Below the pieces are notes generated by a model. The model saw only the letters and a list, made by a program, of their open reading frames with translations. It ran no database searches and had not been told where the DNA came from. Made by a program: the position numbers and the translations under genes. This document shows positions 61,395-64,000 of a stretch of 64,000 nt of DNA, piece after piece. The stretch is from assembly GCF_015472005.1 (NCBI RefSeq), contig NZ_BMAQ01000008.1:1-64000 (forward strand), written 5' to 3'. Source of the stretch: Insulibacter thermoxylanivorax. GTDB lineage: Bacteria > Bacillota > Bacilli > Paenibacillales > DA-C8. How positions within the stretch are numbered: position 1 is the first letter of the stretch; each line of letters begins with the position of its first letter.

Positions 61395-63764
61395 GTGCTG
61401 CGTCCTAAGACCAAGAGCAGTTCCATGCGAGGAGCGTTCTACCGCAAGAGTTTCATCTGGTTCCTGCTGACAGCAAGCATACCGGGTCTCATCACAGGCA
61501 TATTCATCTATACGTTCTCTAAAGCGCAGATCGAACAGGATCTCAGTGACCTGCACCAGAATCAGATCGACCAAAGGGTTAAGAATATCGATGATCAGCT
61601 CAGTTATCTGGAACTCGATCTGGCCCATTGGGCCTTTCATTCCCGCTTCGGCTGGGAACTGGCGGATCTGGACTTTGTCTATCATTTCCAAGAAACATGG
61701 GATATCAGCAGAACGCTGAACATCCTGCAGGGATCCCATCCGCTGATCGATGACGTGGTCCTCTATGTTGATCGTGAACAGCCGGTGCTTTTCCGTACCG
61801 GATACCGCCTTCCGACGGAGGAGGAGATCGATCTATACCGCGGGCTGCTCAGCGATCGGCGGCATGTCTACTGGCAGTATGAGCTTGCGGACATCGCCGC
61901 GCAGGAGGAAGCGTCACCGCATGCTTATGCAGCGAATAAGATCCGCCTCGTGCACAAAGTACCAGGCGAAAGCTCACCCCGTTTCGGGATCTTAACGGTC
62001 ACGGTCAAGGCGGATAAACTGGTCAACCTGCTGAAGACGATGACACCGTATAATGAAGGAATTACCTTCTTGATGGATCGGGACGGTTATGTCATCGCAA
62101 GCGATTCACCGCAGGGCGGGCAGGATGTGCATCACGCGCTGCGAGCGTCGATCCTCGCCCATAGGGAGAACGGGCAAGGGGAAGGCCGGGGGACCTTCTT
62201 GTGGGACTGGAGCGATATGACCTATTCCGTCTCCTATGGGAGTATGAAGCGGATCGAAAGCGATTGGACTTATGTCTCCGCTGCACCGCTCACCGCGATC
62301 ACTTCCCCCGTAATCAGGCTGTCCAATATCATCATCACCGTCAGCTTGTCGGTCCTGTTGCTGGGTCTCTTGCTCTCCTGGGTCGCCTCGAATTGGATCT
62401 ATATGCCGATTCGCCGGCTGCTCACTAAGATGACGGTTGATGCGGATACGGAACTGGAGAAGCTCGATGAATTCCAGTTTCTCGAGAGCCAGTGGAGCAG
62501 TCTCGCCGACCAGCGGCTTATCTTGGAGAGGCGGCTGAATGAACAGCTGCATAACCTGCGCAACAGCTTCTTGTTACAGCTGATCCAAGGGCATCTTTAT
62601 GCTTATTCGGAAGGGGATCTGCACAGGCAGATGGAACGCTACGGCTGGAAAGTCGATCAGCATCGCTATTACATCCTGCGCTTCCAATTAACGGGGTTTG
62701 ACAGTTTGAAGGGGCGTTTCTCAGCGGGGGATGAAGCCTTGGTGACCTTCGTGGCTTTCAATATCATCGAGGAGCTTGCGGCGGAGACTTTCCAGCAATT
62801 CGGCGTGATGAACTTCCATGATCTGTCCGTGGCGATGTTCCTGCTCTCCCATATCGATGAAGAGGAGCGGGAGAAACTGCGCGTCTTCGGTGACCGTGCG
62901 GCGCAGCAGATCCACAAGCTCCTCGGCTTGAATGTGACGATTACGGTCTCCCGCGCCATCGATTATCTGCGCGAGACCCCGGAAGCCTATATGGAAGTGG
63001 AGCGATTCTCGGGCTATCGCAAGTTCTCTAATCAGTACCAGTTTATCCGCATCGACGAGATCCCGGCGGACTCCATCGCCGAGGATACGGGGGGCTACCC
63101 CTTCGCCAAGGAACAGGATATCCTGCAGGCGCTGCGAAGCGGCAAACAGGGAGAAGCGGAGAAGCTCGTGGCTCAGTTCCTCGACGAGCTGCTGGCGCGC
63201 CAGGATACGGAGATCTATGTCCAGCAAGGCATGCTGCAGCTTCTGGGCAGCATCCAGCATATGATCTTGCAGTCGGGGATTAATATCTTTCGTTTGTATG
63301 AGGGTGAAAATCTGTTCGAACATCTCTCGCAGATCCGCGAGCCCAATAAGATGCTGACCTGGATGCAAAAACGCGTCATCCGCCCTTACATAGAGGAACG
63401 GGAGTCACGGGCCAGTCGTCAGTTGAAGGAAATCGTGGATCAAACGGTGGATTATATCCATGAGAACTATATGAATGATATCTCCCTCGACGAGTGCGCG
63501 GAGCGGGTGGGGACGAACTCCTACACCTTAAGCCGCTTGTTCAAACAGACGACGGGTGTGAACTTTATTGATTATGTCACGAATATTCGGATCGAGAAGG
63601 CGAAGGAACTGCTCCTGCATCCGAATAAACGGATCAATGAGATCGCAGCCGAAGTCGGTTATCAGCAACGGTACTTCAATCGGATCTTCAAGAAGCATGT
63701 CGGCGTTACCCCCGGCCAATTCCGCGAGATTTCGCTGCAAGCGGTTGAGCAGAGCAAAAATTGA
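61395..63764 (+). CDS. Membrane-bound AraC-family regulator with extracytoplasmic sensor
   Basis: The 789-aa protein has a membrane helix near residue 25 (IWFLLTASIPGLITGIFIYT), an outer dCACHE-like sensor region (about 45-290), a second helix near 305-330 (IIITVSLSVLLLGLLLSWVA), a cytoplasmic linker and a C-terminal AraC DNA-binding domain (ISLDECAERVGTNSYTLSRL, FNRIFKKHVGVTPGQFRE). In Paenibacillaceae such proteins usually stand before a sugar ABC transporter operon and activate it in response to oligosaccharides. GTG 61395 is 8 bp after GGGGGG; GTG 61386 is inside that site. The partial gene at the right edge fits this pattern. Confidence 0.85.
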   Translation: MLRPKTKSSSMRGAFYRKSFIWFLLTASIPGLITGIFIYTFSKAQIEQDLSDLHQNQIDQRVKNIDDQLSYLELDLAHWAFHSRFGWELADLDFVYHFQETWDISRTLNILQGSHPLIDDVVLYVDREQPVLFRTGYRLPTEEEIDLYRGLLSDRRHVYWQYELADIAAQEEASPHAYAANKIRLVHKVPGESSPRFGILTVTVKADKLVNLLKTMTPYNEGITFLMDRDGYVIASDSPQGGQDVHHALRASILAHRENGQGEGRGTFLWDWSDMTYSVSYGSMKRIESDWTYVSAAPLTAITSPVIRLSNIIITVSLSVLLLGLLLSWVASNWIYMPIRRLLTKMTVDADTELEKLDEFQFLESQWSSLADQRLILERRLNEQLHNLRNSFLLQLIQGHLYAYSEGDLHRQMERYGWKVDQHRYYILRFQLTGFDSLKGRFSAGDEALVTFVAFNIIEELAAETFQQFGVMNFHDLSVAMFLLSHIDEEEREKLRVFGDRAAQQIHKLLGLNVTITVSRAIDYLRETPEAYMEVERFSGYRKFSNQYQFIRIDEIPADSIAEDTGGYPFAKEQDILQALRSGKQGEAEKLVAQFLDELLARQDTEIYVQQGMLQLLGSIQHMILQSGINIFRLYEGENLFEHLSQIREPNKMLTWMQKRVIRPYIEERESRASRQLKEIVDQTVDYIHENYMNDISLDECAERVGTNSYTLSRLFKQTTGVNFIDYVTNIRIEKAKELLLHPNKRINEIAAEVGYQQRYFNRIFKKHVGVTPGQFREISLQAVEQSKN

Positions 63765-63796
63765 AACACCGTCCAAAAAAGTACCATAGCCCATGC

Positions 63797-63821
63797 AAAG
63801 CCTTGTTTATCAAGGCTTTTT
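63797..63821 (+). terminator. Terminator after membrane AraC regulator
   Basis: AAAGCCTTG (63797-63805) pairs with CAAGGCTTT (63811-63819) around TTTAT, followed by TT and GC. Confidence 0.75.
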
Positions 63822-63840
63822 GCTTTGCAAAATTGTCTAA

Positions 63841-63870
63841 TTGAAAACGCTCACATCATCATCCCATACT
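63841..63870 (+). promoter_or_regulatory. Promoter with cre box for the downstream operon
   Basis: TGAAAACGCTCACA (63842-63855) fits the cre consensus TGNAANCGNTNNCA. TTGAAA (63841-63846) and CATACT (63865-63870), 18 bp apart, are a possible -35/-10 pair, so CcpA would cover the -35 box. Confidence 0.65.
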
Positions 63871-63956
63871 AAAAGTAACAGCTCACCGTGCGGGCAGCTT
63901 ACGAGCAGCTTGCGGGCAGACGAGCTGAATACGACGGACAGAATGGGAGAGAGCGG

Positions 63957-64000
63957 ATGGATACCACAATCAATGCTGTTTCGGACATCGCAGAGAGCAA
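63957..64000 (+). CDS. Start of a gene cut by the window edge (probable ABC transporter subunit)
   Basis: ATG 63957 follows GGGAGAGAGCGG and opens a frame MDTTINAVSDIAES that runs off the window. Only 14 codons are seen, so no domain can be recognised. Position after a membrane AraC regulator and a cre-controlled promoter suggests the first gene (often a permease) of a sugar ABC transporter; this is inference from context only. Confidence 0.5.
   Translation, partial: MDTTINAVSDIAES

Noticed and set aside
1-64000. tRNA, rRNA, complete prophage or intact insertion sequence
   Set aside because: I found no tRNA-like cloverleaf, rRNA segment or phage structural genes; the only IS trace is the ISLre2 fragment.

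Overview
The window looks like a chromosomal segment of a plant-polysaccharide-degrading member of the Bacillota, most likely Paenibacillaceae. This is inferred from gene content and signals: AGGAGG ribosome sites, a tyrosyl T-box, a CIRCE heat-shock operator, CcpA-type cre boxes, DegV, VanW, MgtC, DUF4317, MelA and BrnQ proteins, an AraC regulator with a membrane sensor, and secreted cellulase and pectate lyase. Species cannot be fixed from the sequence alone.

Layout. 1-10.7 kb is a complete type I-C CRISPR-Cas locus (cas3-cas5c-cas8c-cas7c-cas4-cas1-cas2) between two arrays that use slightly different repeats; array 1 enters from the left edge. 10.7-12.6 kb holds an AraC regulator divergent from a truncated beta-glucuronidase gene. 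12.8-22.6 kb is housekeeping: rRNA methyltransferase, DNA alkylation repair, radical SAM protein, T-box/tyrS, drug-type MFS pump, spermidine synthase, DUF4317. 23-34 kb carries VanW, alpha-galactosidase (melA), an acetyltransferase, a very large GH2 enzyme, brnQ and a secreted GH5 cellulase with a cre box. 34.7-43 kb has two DegV lipid-binding proteins around an oxidoreductase, an Fnr-like regulator, a LysM-3D secreted protein and a Ca2+-type P-ATPase. 43-49 kb holds htpG under a CIRCE operator, flanked by long repeat clusters, and an unusual HTH-membrane-CapA protein. 49-57 kb has zupT, an ISLre2 remnant, glpD, mgtC and a cluster of ATP-grasp ligase, divergent MurE-like ligase and Asp/Glu racemase. 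57.4-64 kb has a small membrane protein, pectate lyase, two AraC-type regulators and the start of a probable transport operon behind a cre box.

The most unusual feature is a family of intergenic clusters built from units of about 51 bp, each with a 23-bp imperfect palindrome. They occur at five places (about 19.9, 26.5, 37.0, 43.4-44.1 and 46.5-47.1 kb), up to 14 units per cluster, with locus-specific sequence variants. A second, unrelated palindrome family with a 52-bp pitch lies at 22.9-23.1 kb, and a copy of its core sits exactly where the beta-glucuronidase gene is cut off. I know of no description of either family. The second candidate for novelty is the ATP-grasp/MurE-like/racemase cluster, which may make a modified peptidoglycan-type peptide. 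The third is the RodZ-like HTH-TM protein fused to a CapA domain whose usual metal-ligand motifs are lost.
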